Shown: positions 10,252-19,589 of the stretch, in pieces | How the letters are laid out: each line of letters begins with the position of its first letter | How positions within the stretch are numbered: position 1 is the stretch's first letter | Source of the DNA: Metapseudomonas boanensis | GTDB taxonomy: Bacteria; Pseudomonadota; Gammaproteobacteria; Pseudomonadales; Pseudomonadaceae | Length of the DNA stretch: 64,000 nt | Direction: 5' to 3' | Assembly (NCBI RefSeq): GCF_018704125.1 | Contig: NZ_JAGTIS010000007.1 | Coordinates: forward strand, 1 to 64,000 | Position numbers and translations under genes: made by a program | The notes under the pieces: generated by a model | What the model saw: only the letters and a program-made list of their open reading frames with translations | What the model was told of the DNA's origin: nothing | Database searches by the model: none

Positions 10252-11235
10252 ATGAATGCTGTGAAGAACCTTTTCGTGCTCTACACCGGCGGCACCATCG
10301 GCATGCTGCAGACTCCTGAAGGCCTGGCCCCCGCCAGCGGCTTCGAGGCACGCATGCGCGAGCAGCTGGACAGCCAGGGTACGGTGCTGAATTGGCAATT
10401 CCAGGAACTGCTGCCGCTGATCGATAGCGCCAACATGCGCCAGGCCAACTGGCTGGCCATGCGCGACGCCATAGTCGACGCCGTGGCGCGCGGTCATGAC
10501 GGCGTGCTGCTGCTGCACGGCACCGACACCCTGGCCTACAGCGCCGCCGCCTTGAGTTTTCTGCTGCTCGGCCTGCCTGTGCCAGTGCTATTGACCGGCG
10601 CCATGCTGCCCGCCGGGGCCGAGGGCAGTGATGCCTGGCCCAACCTCAACGGCGCCATCGCTGCTTTGCAACAGGGCGTGCAGCCGGGCGTACACCTCTA
10701 CTTCAATGGCGGGCTGCTGCATGGAGCGAGGGTCAGCAAGCTGCGCTCCGACGCCTTCGATGCCTTTACCGTGCTGCCACGCCAGCGTCAGGGCGAGCGC
10801 GTTGAAAACATTCCCGCCCGCCTCGACTACCGCCAGCAGCGCGAGACGGTGAACCTCGCCGTATTGCCAATGTTTCCGGGTATTCAGGCCAGTCATGTGC
10901 GGGCGCTGCTGGACAGCGGCGTGCGCGGACTGCTGCTGGAGTGCTACGGCAGCGGAACCGGGCCTTCGGACGACGCCGAGCTGCTGACCGTGCTGAAGGA
11001 GGCCCATGCTCGCGGGGTGGTGCTGGCCGCCATCAGCCAGTGCCCGCAGGGCCATGTGGCGTTCGGCATCTATGCCGCCGGCAGCCAGTTGGCCGCAGCC
11101 GGTTTGGTTTCGGCGGGCGGCATGACCCGCGAAGCGGCGCTGGGCAAGCTGTTCGCCCTGCTCGGGGCCGGCCTTGACCAGGCGGAGGTGGAGCGCTGGT
11201 TCGGGCTGGACCTTTGCGGGGAGCGGGTGGAGTAA
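10252..11235 (+). CDS. ansA: L-asparaginase, type I (cytoplasmic)
   Basis: Hydrolyses L-asparagine to aspartate plus ammonia. The 327-residue protein has no signal peptide, as expected of type I enzymes. It shows the first catalytic threonine motif YTGGTIGM (residues 11-18) and the second, LLHGTDTLAYSA, near residue 85. The ATG at 10252 follows a TTATCCACA 9-mer by three bases. With the symporter upstream and aspartase elsewhere in the window, it could feed asparagine nitrogen to fumarate. Confidence 0.92.
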   Translation: MNAVKNLFVLYTGGTIGMLQTPEGLAPASGFEARMREQLDSQGTVLNWQFQELLPLIDSANMRQANWLAMRDAIVDAVARGHDGVLLLHGTDTLAYSAAALSFLLLGLPVPVLLTGAMLPAGAEGSDAWPNLNGAIAALQQGVQPGVHLYFNGGLLHGARVSKLRSDAFDAFTVLPRQRQGERVENIPARLDYRQQRETVNLAVLPMFPGIQASHVRALLDSGVRGLLLECYGSGTGPSDDAELLTVLKEAHARGVVLAAISQCPQGHVAFGIYAAGSQLAAAGLVSAGGMTREAALGKLFALLGAGLDQAEVERWFGLDLCGERVE

Positions 11236-11442
11236 AGAGAACTCGCCCGCCCCGGCCTGTTCGATCCGCGCTCAGGCGCTCATCGGCGCCGAAGGCAGTG
11301 CTTTCGAAAGCGTGCCTCTTCGCCCCGGAGGGAGAGAGGTGACTCGCGCCGAGTACTACTGCCAATTCTGCTCGGACTGCCCCCTCTCCCCCTGGGAGAG
11401 GGTTGGGGTGAGGGGTGTGGGCTCCGCACCTGTTCCCCACAA

Positions 11443-11450
11443 ACAAAAAA
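11443..11450. repeat. Left target-site duplication of the ISL3 remnant
   Basis: The octamer ACAAAAAA directly abuts the left inverted repeat, and the identical octamer abuts the right end at 12041-12048. Eight bases is the duplication length typical of ISL3-family insertion. Confidence 0.85.
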
Positions 11451-11510
11451 GGCTCATCGCGGAATCTGGGGGAGATGCGAGTTGACAGCCGGATAGCCGG
11501 TACTCTCTCT

Positions 11511-11572
11511 GTAGGAGCCAGCTTGCTGGCGAACATGTGCCATTCGCGATTCGCCAGCAAGCTGGCTCCTAC
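11511..11572. repeat. REP-like palindrome inside the IS remnant
   Basis: Arms GTAGGAGCCAGCTTGCTGGC and its complement end in CTCCTAC. This is a variant of the chromosomal REP family, apparently acquired within the insertion sequence. Confidence 0.8.
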
Positions 11573-11639
11573 AAGGTTTCGCGCGCCTTCGATGTGTCAC
11601 TCCGCCCGACAAGACCGCCAAGGAGGTGTTGCAGGCTGC

Positions 11640-11946
11640 TTTCCGGGGAAGGCGGGATGCCGGCGCCAGCCAGCCGATCCGTTCGGATACGCGTCCGCAG
11701 TACAGGCAGTCGACACGACGCACCGGCAGTTGCAGCAGGACGCGCTGATCCAGCGGGTCACGACCCCACACCTGGCGGATGTGCTGCTCGTGGATCAACG
11801 GGTTGGGTTTGGCCCACCGGCTGCAAATCGGCAAGCGCTCGCATGGGGCTCAAGACCGATCAGCAGGGTGTCGTGAGTGGATTGGCGACAGGCGACGACC
11901 TCGTAGCCTGGCCAGAAAGCAGCAAGATCAATAGGATGCACGGCGA
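11640..11946 (-). pseudogene. ISL3 transposase N-terminal fragment, frameshifted and truncated
   Basis: On the minus strand, one frame reads PIDLAAFWPGYEVVACRQS and continues as HDTLLIGLEP before a stop. After a frameshift near 11800-11830 the next frame reads PLIHEQHIRQVW, then LPVRRVDCLYCGRVSERI, then GWLAPASRL. This succession, with the Cys-pair zinc-binding motif and WLAP segment, is the N-terminus of ISL3 transposases. The catalytic DDE domain is absent. Confidence 0.8.
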
Positions 11947-12042
11947 CAGCTGGGCGTAGGGGTTGGTGTGTTTGGCGACTGCCAATCTACCCACTTCCCT
12001 GACTGTCAACTCGCTCTGCCCCCAGATTCCGCGAAGAACCAC

Positions 12043-12068
12043 AAAAAAGGGGAGCCTCACGGCTCCCC
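12043..12068 (-). terminator. Rho-independent terminator of the pyruvate carboxylase operon
   Basis: Read on the minus strand: stem GGGGAGCC/GGCTCCCC, four-base loop, then six T residues. The T tract is part of the target octamer duplicated by the adjacent IS, so termination may have been preserved by the duplication. Confidence 0.9.
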
Positions 12069-12090
12069 CAGGGACTTGCTCTTTCGCGGG

Positions 12091-13896
12091 TCAGACGATT
12101 TCCACCAGGACTTCGCCCGGGTTCACCCGGTCGCCCTTGGCGACATGGATGGCCTTGACGGTACCGGCGATGGGCGCCTGGACCTCGGTTTCCATCTTCA
12201 TCGCTTCGGTGATCAGCACGGCCTGGCCTGCCTTGACCTTATCGCCTTCCAACACCAGCACTTCGACGATGTTGCCCGGCATGGTGGTGCTGACGTCACC
12301 CGGTGCGCTGGCGCTCTTGCGCTTGTTGCCTGCACCGGCGACGAACTCGTTGAGCGGCTCGAACACCACCTCTTCCGGCATGCCGTCGATGGACAGGTAG
12401 AAGTGGCGCTTTCCATCGGTCTTCACGCCGACGCCGGTGATATCGACCCGGTAGCTTTCGCCGTGCACGTCGACGACGAACTCGGTCGGCACGCCCTCGC
12501 CTGGAGCGGTCTTCACGCCACCGGCTTCAGGGATCGGCAGCAGCACTTCCGGGGTCAGGGTGCCGGCAGCACGCTCCTCGAGGAACTTGCGGCCGATGTC
12601 CGGGAACATGGCGTAGGTCAGTACGTCTTCTTCGGACTTTGCCAGGCTGCCGATCTCGCCGCGCAACTTGTCCAGTTCCGGCTTGATCAGGTCGGCCGGA
12701 CGCACGTCGATGACTTCTTCGTTGCCGATTGCCTGGCGGCGCAGCTCTTCGTTGATCTCACCGGCCGCCTTGCCGTAGCGACCTTGCAGGTAGAGCTTCA
12801 CTTCGTTGGTGATGGTCTTGTAACGCTCGCCGGCCAGCACGTTGAAGAACGCCTGGGTGCCGACGATCTGCGAGGTCGGGGTCACCAGCGGTGGGTAGCC
12901 GAGATCGGCACGCACGCGCGGGATCTCTTCCAGCACTTCGTTCATGCGGTTGAGTGCGCCCTGCTCCTTGAGCTGGTTGGCCAGGTTGGAAATCATCCCG
13001 CCCGGCACCTGGTTGACCTGCACGCGGGTGTCGACGCCGGTGAAGTCGCTCTCGAACTGGTGGTACTTCTTGCGCACGGCGTAGAAGTACAGGCCGATCT
13101 CCTGGATCAGTTCCAGGTCCAGGCCGGTGTCGTACGGGGTGCCACGCAGGGCCGCGACCATCGATTCGGTGCCCGGGTGGCTGGTGCCCCAGGCCAGGCT
13201 GGAGATGGCGGTATCGATGTTGTCGGCGCCGTTCTCGATGGCCTTCAGCTGGCACATGCTGGCCACGCCAGCGGTGTCATGGGAGTGGATGAACACCGGC
13301 AGGCTCAATTCGGCCTTCAGTGCCTTGACCAGCTCGCCAGTGGCGTACGGGGTCAGCAGACCGGCCATGTCCTTGATGGCGATGGAGTCGACGCCCATGG
13401 CAGCCATGGCCTTGGCCTGGCTGACGAAGGCATCGATGGTGTGCACCGGGCTGGTGGTGTAGCAGATAGTGCCCTGGGCATGTTTGCCGGCAGCCTTCAC
13501 CGCCTCGATGGACACACGCAGGTTACGCACGTCGTTCATCGCATCGAAGATGCGGAAGACGTCGATGCCGTTGACCGCGGCCTTGGCCACGAAGGCACGC
13601 ACTACGTCGTCGCTGTAGTGACGGTATCCGAGCAAGTTCTGCCCGCGCAGGAGCATCTGCAGGCGAGTGTTGGGCAGGGCAGCCTTGAGTTGGCGCAGGC
13701 GCTCCCACGGGTCTTCCTTGAGGAAGCGCACGCAAGAGTCGAAGGTGGCGCCGCCCCAGACTTCCAGGGACCAGTAGCCGACTTGGTCGAGCTTGTCGCA
13801 GATCGGCAGCATGTCTTCCAGGCGCATGCGGGTGGCCAGCAGGGACTGGTGCGCGTCGCGCAGGATGGTATCGGTAACGGTGATCTTCTTGCTCAT
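12091..13896 (-). CDS. pycB: Pyruvate carboxylase subunit B (carboxyltransferase plus biotin carrier)
   Basis: Transfers CO2 from carboxybiotin to pyruvate, giving oxaloacetate. The 601-residue protein has the N-terminal carboxyltransferase barrel (DTILRDAHQSLLATRM, EVWGGATFDSC), a conserved carboxylase domain, and a C-terminal biotinyl domain with EAMKMETEV as the biotin-lysine site. It is often annotated oadA, but no membrane decarboxylase subunits are nearby. Start ATG 13896 has a GGAAGG ribosome site. Its start lies just 16 bases past the end of the partner subunit gene, forming one operon. Confidence 0.94.
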   Translation of the reverse strand: MSKKITVTDTILRDAHQSLLATRMRLEDMLPICDKLDQVGYWSLEVWGGATFDSCVRFLKEDPWERLRQLKAALPNTRLQMLLRGQNLLGYRHYSDDVVRAFVAKAAVNGIDVFRIFDAMNDVRNLRVSIEAVKAAGKHAQGTICYTTSPVHTIDAFVSQAKAMAAMGVDSIAIKDMAGLLTPYATGELVKALKAELSLPVFIHSHDTAGVASMCQLKAIENGADNIDTAISSLAWGTSHPGTESMVAALRGTPYDTGLDLELIQEIGLYFYAVRKKYHQFESDFTGVDTRVQVNQVPGGMISNLANQLKEQGALNRMNEVLEEIPRVRADLGYPPLVTPTSQIVGTQAFFNVLAGERYKTITNEVKLYLQGRYGKAAGEINEELRRQAIGNEEVIDVRPADLIKPELDKLRGEIGSLAKSEEDVLTYAMFPDIGRKFLEERAAGTLTPEVLLPIPEAGGVKTAPGEGVPTEFVVDVHGESYRVDITGVGVKTDGKRHFYLSIDGMPEEVVFEPLNEFVAGAGNKRKSASAPGDVSTTMPGNIVEVLVLEGDKVKAGQAVLITEAMKMETEVQAPIAGTVKAIHVAKGDRVNPGEVLVEIV

Positions 13897-13912
13897 GGTC
13901 TGAATCCTTCCC

Positions 13913-15328
<1,416 letters not shown>

Positions 15329-15431
15329 GAGCTTTCCCTCGACCAAGTGAACAGGCGAACGGCAAGGCCGGTCGGCGGGTGACCGCAGATCGTGTAGCGG
15401 TCGCGTCATTACCCTACGCCGCAGACGTGAT

Positions 15432-15458
15432 TACCCCAAATCAATAATTATTGGGGTA
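15432..15458. promoter_or_regulatory. Inverted repeat in the pycA/pycR divergent promoter (probable LysR operator)
   Basis: TACCCCAA and TTGGGGTA are exact inverted arms separated by 11 bases, with a nested AATAATTATT palindrome inside. It fits the T-N11-A dyad rule for LysR regulators and lies between the two divergent starts. Confidence 0.65.
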
Positions 15459-15515
15459 TCCATTAGGATTGGCTTATAGTTGCCGCCACGCCCCATTCAC
15501 AGAGGCCCCAGACCC

Positions 15516-16484
15516 ATGCGAATGCGCAAGACTTTGCTGCGAATGACCCTGCGCCAGCTACAGGTTTTCCGTGCCGTGTTCGAGAGCCGCTCCTACAGCC
15601 GTGCGGCGGAGGAGATGGCCCTGACTCAACCGGCCGTCAGCCTGCAGATCCGCCAGCTCGAGGAGCTGGTGGGCCAACCGCTGTTCGAATACGTTGGCAA
15701 GAAGCTCTACGTGACCGATGCCGCCGAAGCATTGATGCGCGCCAGCAGCGATATTTTCCAGCGCCTGGCCAGCCTTGACATGCAGCTTTCCGACCTCCAG
15801 GGCTCGCTGCAGGGGCAGCTCAACCTGGCGGTGGAATCCAGCGCCAAGTACTTCGCGCCACACCTGTTTGCTGCGTTCAAGGAGCAGCATCCTGATGTCA
15901 GCCTGAGCCTGGTAGTGGTGAACCGCGCCCAGGTGATCAAACGCCTCTCGGACAATCGCGATGATCTGGTGATCATGTCCCTGGTCCCGCAGGACATGGC
16001 CCTGGAGTTCCTGCCCTTCCTGAACAACCCCATCGTCGCCGTAGCGCCGCCCACGCATCCGCTGAGCAGTGCTGCCAAGCTGGCGCTCAAGGACCTGGAG
16101 CCTTATACGCTGCTGGTGCGCGAGGCCGGTTCCGGCACACGCAAGGCCTGCGAGGAATACTTCCAGCAGAAACGCGCGCACTTCGCCCAGACGATGGAAG
16201 TGGCCTCACTGGATGCGCAAAAGGAGTGCGTGGTTGCAGACCTGGGGATCGCCCTGCTGCCTCGCCACGCCGTCAGCCTGGAGCTGGCCACCGGCTTGCT
16301 GCGCGAGCTGCCGGTAGAGGAGTTGCCACTCTACCGCAGCTGGTGTGCAGTGCACGCCAAGGGCAAGCGGCTGTCGCCGGTTGCCCAGGCATTTCTAGCC
16401 TTTATCCGCGAAGAACGCGCCCAGATCAGCGCGCTTTCCCACCGGTTTTCCGGCGCACTGCCTTTGACGACAACAGGTAGTTAG
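15516..16484 (+). CDS. pycR: LysR-family regulator of pyruvate carboxylase (PycR)
   Basis: A 322-residue LysR protein. Helix-turn-helix at residues ~12-70 (LRQLQVFRAVFESRSYSRAA, TQPAVSLQIRQLEELVGQPLFE) and a periplasmic-binding-like effector domain behind it. It lies divergent from pycA with an operator-like dyad between. In P. aeruginosa the same position holds pycR (PA5437), described as a regulator linked to lung persistence. ATG 15516 follows AGAGG by ten bases; the later ATG at 15543 is an alternative. The 3' end overlaps the convergent small gene by 59 bases. Confidence 0.85.
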   Translation: MRMRKTLLRMTLRQLQVFRAVFESRSYSRAAEEMALTQPAVSLQIRQLEELVGQPLFEYVGKKLYVTDAAEALMRASSDIFQRLASLDMQLSDLQGSLQGQLNLAVESSAKYFAPHLFAAFKEQHPDVSLSLVVVNRAQVIKRLSDNRDDLVIMSLVPQDMALEFLPFLNNPIVAVAPPTHPLSSAAKLALKDLEPYTLLVREAGSGTRKACEEYFQQKRAHFAQTMEVASLDAQKECVVADLGIALLPRHAVSLELATGLLRELPVEELPLYRSWCAVHAKGKRLSPVAQAFLAFIREERAQISALSHRFSGALPLTTTGS

Positions 16485-16641
16485 CAGCGATGAGCTCGGG
16501 GTAATCCGACAGCTCCATCCGTAGGCGCCGCTGTTCGCAGTGGTCCTCGATGGCGCGACGAAACTGCATGCGTCGCTGGTCTTCCAACTTGCGTCGGGCC
16601 TTGCTGTCCAGGTGGATGAGGTCGTCGTGAGCACGGTTCAT
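16426..16641 (-). CDS. Small conserved Arg-rich protein
   Basis: A 71-residue basic protein with no signal or membrane segment. The core KARRKLEDQRRMQFRRAIED resembles a family of short Pseudomonas proteins (I recall PA3496-like proteins, not certain). Its reading frame overlaps the 3' end of pycR on the opposite strand. No function can be assigned. Confidence 0.6.
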   Translation of the reverse strand: MNRAHDDLIHLDSKARRKLEDQRRMQFRRAIEDHCEQRRLRMELSDYPELIAANYLLSSKAVRRKTGGKAR

Positions 16642-16798
16642 GGCGTTACTCCCTGGGTCGATGCGGTAAGGGCAGCATCCCCCGGGCTGGTTACGCTTTC
16701 GCGGCAGCTCAATGAACCTGTGGTGAAGGCAAGGTTTCAGGCGATCGACCGATACCTCGACTGCGCGCGGCTTCTGGCGTCCGGTCGTGCCGTCACAC

Positions 16799-17665
16799 TC
16801 AATCCTCGGCGGCTTTCACCGACTTGGGCGACAGGCGCAGGCTACGCAGGCTGCGCTTCACGCTCTTGAGGTGGTTGACCAGGGTTGGGCCACGCGCCAT
16901 GGCAACGCCCATGGCCAGCACGTCGATCACAACCAGGTGGGCAATACGCGAGGTCAGCGGCGTGTAGATCTCGGTATCTTCCTGGACGTCGATGGCCAGG
17001 TTCACCGTGGCCAGGTCAGCCAGCGGGGTTTGGCTCGGGCACAGGGTGATCAGCGTCGCACCGGCCTCACGAACCAGGTTGGCGGTGATCAGCAAGTCTT
17101 TCGAACGACCCGACTGGGAGATGCAGATGGCCACATCGGAAGGCTTCAGCGTGACTGCCGACATCGCCTGCATGTGCGGGTCGGAATAGGCCGCCGCGGT
17201 AAGCAGCAGGCGGAAGAACTTGTGCTGGGCATCCGCCGCCACCGCGCCGGACGCGCCGAAGCCGTAGAACTCCACCCGTTGGGCTTGGGCGCAGGCAGCG
17301 ATGGCGCGCTGCAGGGCTTCCGGGTCAAGTTTCTCGCGCACCTCCATCAGGGTGTGCAGCGTAGTGTCGAAGATCTTCAGGCTGAAGTCGGCGACCGAAT
17401 CGTCTTCATGGATGGCGAACTGGCCAAAGCTGGCACCGGCAGCCAGGCTCTGCGCCAGTTTCAGCTTGAGGTCCTGAAAGCCGCCGCAGCCAATGGCGCG
17501 ACAGAAGCGCACGATGGTCGGCTCGCTGACCCCGACACCCTGGGCCAGGTCAGCCATGGAGCTGTGCATCACCGCAGCGGGATCGAGCAGGACGTGATCG
17601 GCGACTTTCAGTTCCGACTTGCGCAGCAGGTGGCGCGACTGGGCGATATGTTGCAGCAGATTCAC
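16799..17665 (-). CDS. hexR: HexR-type RpiR-family repressor
   Basis: A 288-residue repressor of central carbohydrate genes. Residues 1-77 form the RpiR helix-turn-helix (SMADLAQGVGVSEPTIVRFCRAIG), and residues ~125-255 the sugar-isomerase (SIS) domain, with ISQSGRSKDLL as the phosphosugar loop. HexR in pseudomonads senses 2-keto-3-deoxy-6-phosphogluconate. It is divergent from a glucose-6-phosphate dehydrogenase gene, with a HexR-type operator in between, which supports the assignment. PAO1 carries a similar pair (PA5438/PA5439) besides its canonical hexR-zwf locus, so this may be a paralog. Confidence 0.85.
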   Translation of the reverse strand: MNLLQHIAQSRHLLRKSELKVADHVLLDPAAVMHSSMADLAQGVGVSEPTIVRFCRAIGCGGFQDLKLKLAQSLAAGASFGQFAIHEDDSVADFSLKIFDTTLHTLMEVREKLDPEALQRAIAACAQAQRVEFYGFGASGAVAADAQHKFFRLLLTAAAYSDPHMQAMSAVTLKPSDVAICISQSGRSKDLLITANLVREAGATLITLCPSQTPLADLATVNLAIDVQEDTEIYTPLTSRIAHLVVIDVLAMGVAMARGPTLVNHLKSVKRSLRSLRLSPKSVKAAED

Positions 17666-17764
17666 AGGGCAGGCTCTGTCTGGAAAGAGGGTTTGCCGTC
17701 TGCTCCGATCCTGTTTCGAGCCGCAACTCGGTTATGATCGGCGGACATCGGGCTGTAGCGTGCT

Positions 17765-17779
17765 TGTAGTTATACTACA
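17765..17779. promoter_or_regulatory. HexR-type operator
   Basis: TGTAGTTATACTACA is a perfect 6-3-6 inverted repeat matching the known HexR consensus (TGTAGT/ACTACA arms). It lies 44 bases before the zwf start and 100 bases before the hexR start. Confidence 0.82.
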
Positions 17780-17822
17780 TGAGCCGCTTTCCCGCCCACT
17801 TGAACCGTGCACGGAGAGCGAT

Positions 17823-19265
17823 TTGACTACCCTTTGTGACATGCTCGTCTTCGGCGGCACCGGTGATCTGGCCTTGCACAAACTGCTGCCAGCCCTCTTC
17901 CACCTGCATCGTGACGGGCGCCTGCACCCGAAGATGCGCATCCTGGCCCTGGCCCGCAACGCACTCGACCGCCAACGTTATCTCGCCCTGGCCGAACGTC
18001 ACTGCCGCGCCCAGGTGGCCCGTGCCGATTTCTCCAGCGAGGCCTGGCGCAGTTTCTCCGAACGCCTCGACTATTTCGCCATGGACGTTTCGCAAAGCGC
18101 CGACTTCGGCCGCCTGGCCCGCTACCTGGGGCCGGACCAGGGCTGCGGTCGCGTGCACTACCTCGCGACCGCACCCCATCTCTTCGAGGACATCGCCGCG
18201 CACCTGGCCATCGCTGGGCTGGCCGGCCCGCAGTCACGCATCGTGCTGGAAAAACCCATCGGCCACTCGCTGGAGTCGGCCCGGGCGATCAACGCCGCCA
18301 TCGGCAAGGTGTTCGACGAGTCCCAAGTCTTCCGCATCGACCACTACCTGGGCAAGGAAACGGTGCAGAACCTCATGGCTCTGCGCTTTGCCAACGCGCT
18401 GTTCGAGCCGATCTGGCGAGCCGGGCACATCGACCACGTGCAGATCAGTGTTTGCGAAACCCTGGGTGTTGAGAACCGCGGCGCCTACTACGACCGCTCC
18501 GGAGCCATGCGCGACATGGTGCAGAACCACCTGCTGCAGTTGCTCTGCCTGGTGGCCATGGAAGCGCCGGTGCGCTTCGATGCCGAGGCGGTGCGCAACG
18601 AGAAAGTGAAGATCCTCGAGGCGCTGCAACCCATCTCCGGGCTCGACGTGCGCGACAAGACGGTGCGCGGCCAGTACAGCGCCGGCAAGATCGGCGGGCA
18701 GGAAGTGCCGGCGTATTACTTCGAGAAAAACGTCGACAACGACAGCGATACCGAGACCTTCGTCGCCATCAAGGCAGAGATCGACAACTGGCGCTGGGCC
18801 GGCGTGCCGTTCTACCTGCGCACCGGCAAGCGCCTGGCGCGCAAGTATTCGGAGATCGTCATCCAGTTCAAGCCCGTGCCGCACCGACTGTTCGCCGATG
18901 GTGAGGCCAATTGCCTGCTGATCCGCCTGCAACCCGAAGAACGTATCAGCCTGCAACTGATGGCCAAGACACCGGGCAAGGGCATGCGCCTGGAGCCTGT
19001 CGAGCTGGACCTCAACCTGGCCCAGGCCTTCAGTCGGCAACGCCGCTGGGACGCCTACGAACGCCTGCTGCTGGATGTGATAGAGGGCGACTCGACCCTG
19101 TTCATGCGCCGCGACGAAGTGGAAGCCGCCTGGCGCTGGGTGGACCCGATCCTCGAGGGCTGGCACGAGTATTACCAGAGCCCCCGCCCCTACGCGGCCG
19201 GCACAGCGGGGCCGGAGCAGGCCCACAGCCTGCTGGAACTGCATGGACGGCAGTGGCATGACTGA
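17823..19265 (+). CDS. zwf: Glucose-6-phosphate 1-dehydrogenase
   Basis: Oxidises glucose-6-phosphate to 6-phosphogluconolactone with NAD(P)+, the entry to the Entner-Doudoroff route. The 480-residue protein has the nucleotide motif VFGGTGDLALHKLLPAL, the active-site RIDHYLGKETVQN, and EKPIGHSLESA. I chose the TTG at 17823 because GGAGAG lies just upstream and no nearer ATG precedes the Rossmann strand except Met at 17841. No pgl or eda follows, unlike the usual zwf operon, so this looks like the stand-alone isozyme. Confidence 0.88.
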   Translation: MTTLCDMLVFGGTGDLALHKLLPALFHLHRDGRLHPKMRILALARNALDRQRYLALAERHCRAQVARADFSSEAWRSFSERLDYFAMDVSQSADFGRLARYLGPDQGCGRVHYLATAPHLFEDIAAHLAIAGLAGPQSRIVLEKPIGHSLESARAINAAIGKVFDESQVFRIDHYLGKETVQNLMALRFANALFEPIWRAGHIDHVQISVCETLGVENRGAYYDRSGAMRDMVQNHLLQLLCLVAMEAPVRFDAEAVRNEKVKILEALQPISGLDVRDKTVRGQYSAGKIGGQEVPAYYFEKNVDNDSDTETFVAIKAEIDNWRWAGVPFYLRTGKRLARKYSEIVIQFKPVPHRLFADGEANCLLIRLQPEERISLQLMAKTPGKGMRLEPVELDLNLAQAFSRQRRWDAYERLLLDVIEGDSTLFMRRDEVEAAWRWVDPILEGWHEYYQSPRPYAAGTAGPEQAHSLLELHGRQWHD

Positions 19266-19285
19266 ACAGGCAACAGCGGATTGAC

Positions 19286-19346
19286 GTAGGAGCGAGCTTG
19301 CTCGTGAAAGCCTGACGCCCCCCTTCGCCGGCCAGCTGGCTCCTAC
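19286..19346. repeat. REP-like palindromic repeat
   Basis: Arms GTAGGAGCGAGCTTGCTCG and CCAGCTGGCTCCTAC, slightly diverged. Confidence 0.8.
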
Positions 19347-19439
19347 GGGCATTGCGCCGGTTCAATACCGCCCTCGCACGGCCAATCTGGATCGCAGAAT
19401 CGGTTGAGCGGACGTAGCAGAGACCGAGACCTGGATGTT

Positions 19440-19498
19440 GTAGGAGCGAGCTTGCTCGCGAAAGCGAATCCCCCCTTCGCGAGCAAGCCCGCTCCTAC
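19440..19498. repeat. REP-like palindromic repeat
   Basis: Arms GTAGGAGCGAGCTTGCTCGC and GCGAGCAAGCCCGCTCCTAC, nearly perfect, same orientation family as the neighbour 94 bases upstream. Confidence 0.85.
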
Positions 19499-19589
19499 AG
19501 GCGAAGCTCACCTGGAATTGCTCTGGAGCAATAACGGCCCGAGCGGTTCTCCCTAGAATCCGCGGCTTTGCGTTCCGCCGAGCCCCGCC

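Larger units (their letters stand above)
11451..12040 (-). mobile_element. Internally deleted ISL3-family insertion sequence (590 bp)
   Basis: The ends are imperfect inverted repeats, about 33 of 40 positions matching. Left begins GGCTCATCGCGGAATCTGGG and right (reverse strand) begins GGTTCTTCGCGGAATCTGGG; both continue to GCGAGTTGACAG. An 8-bp direct repeat flanks the element. The interior carries a minus-strand transposase N-terminal remnant with a frameshift, and a REP-like palindrome at 11511-11572. Most of the transposase gene is missing, so it cannot move by itself but might be mobilised in trans. It is inserted immediately beyond the terminator of the pyruvate carboxylase operon. Confidence 0.85.
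19266..19589. other. Intergenic region with two REP elements
   Basis: 324 bases between zwf and trhP. The content is two REP-like palindromes (19286-19346 and 19440-19498). I see no open frame with coding character and no clear terminator. Confidence 0.7.
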
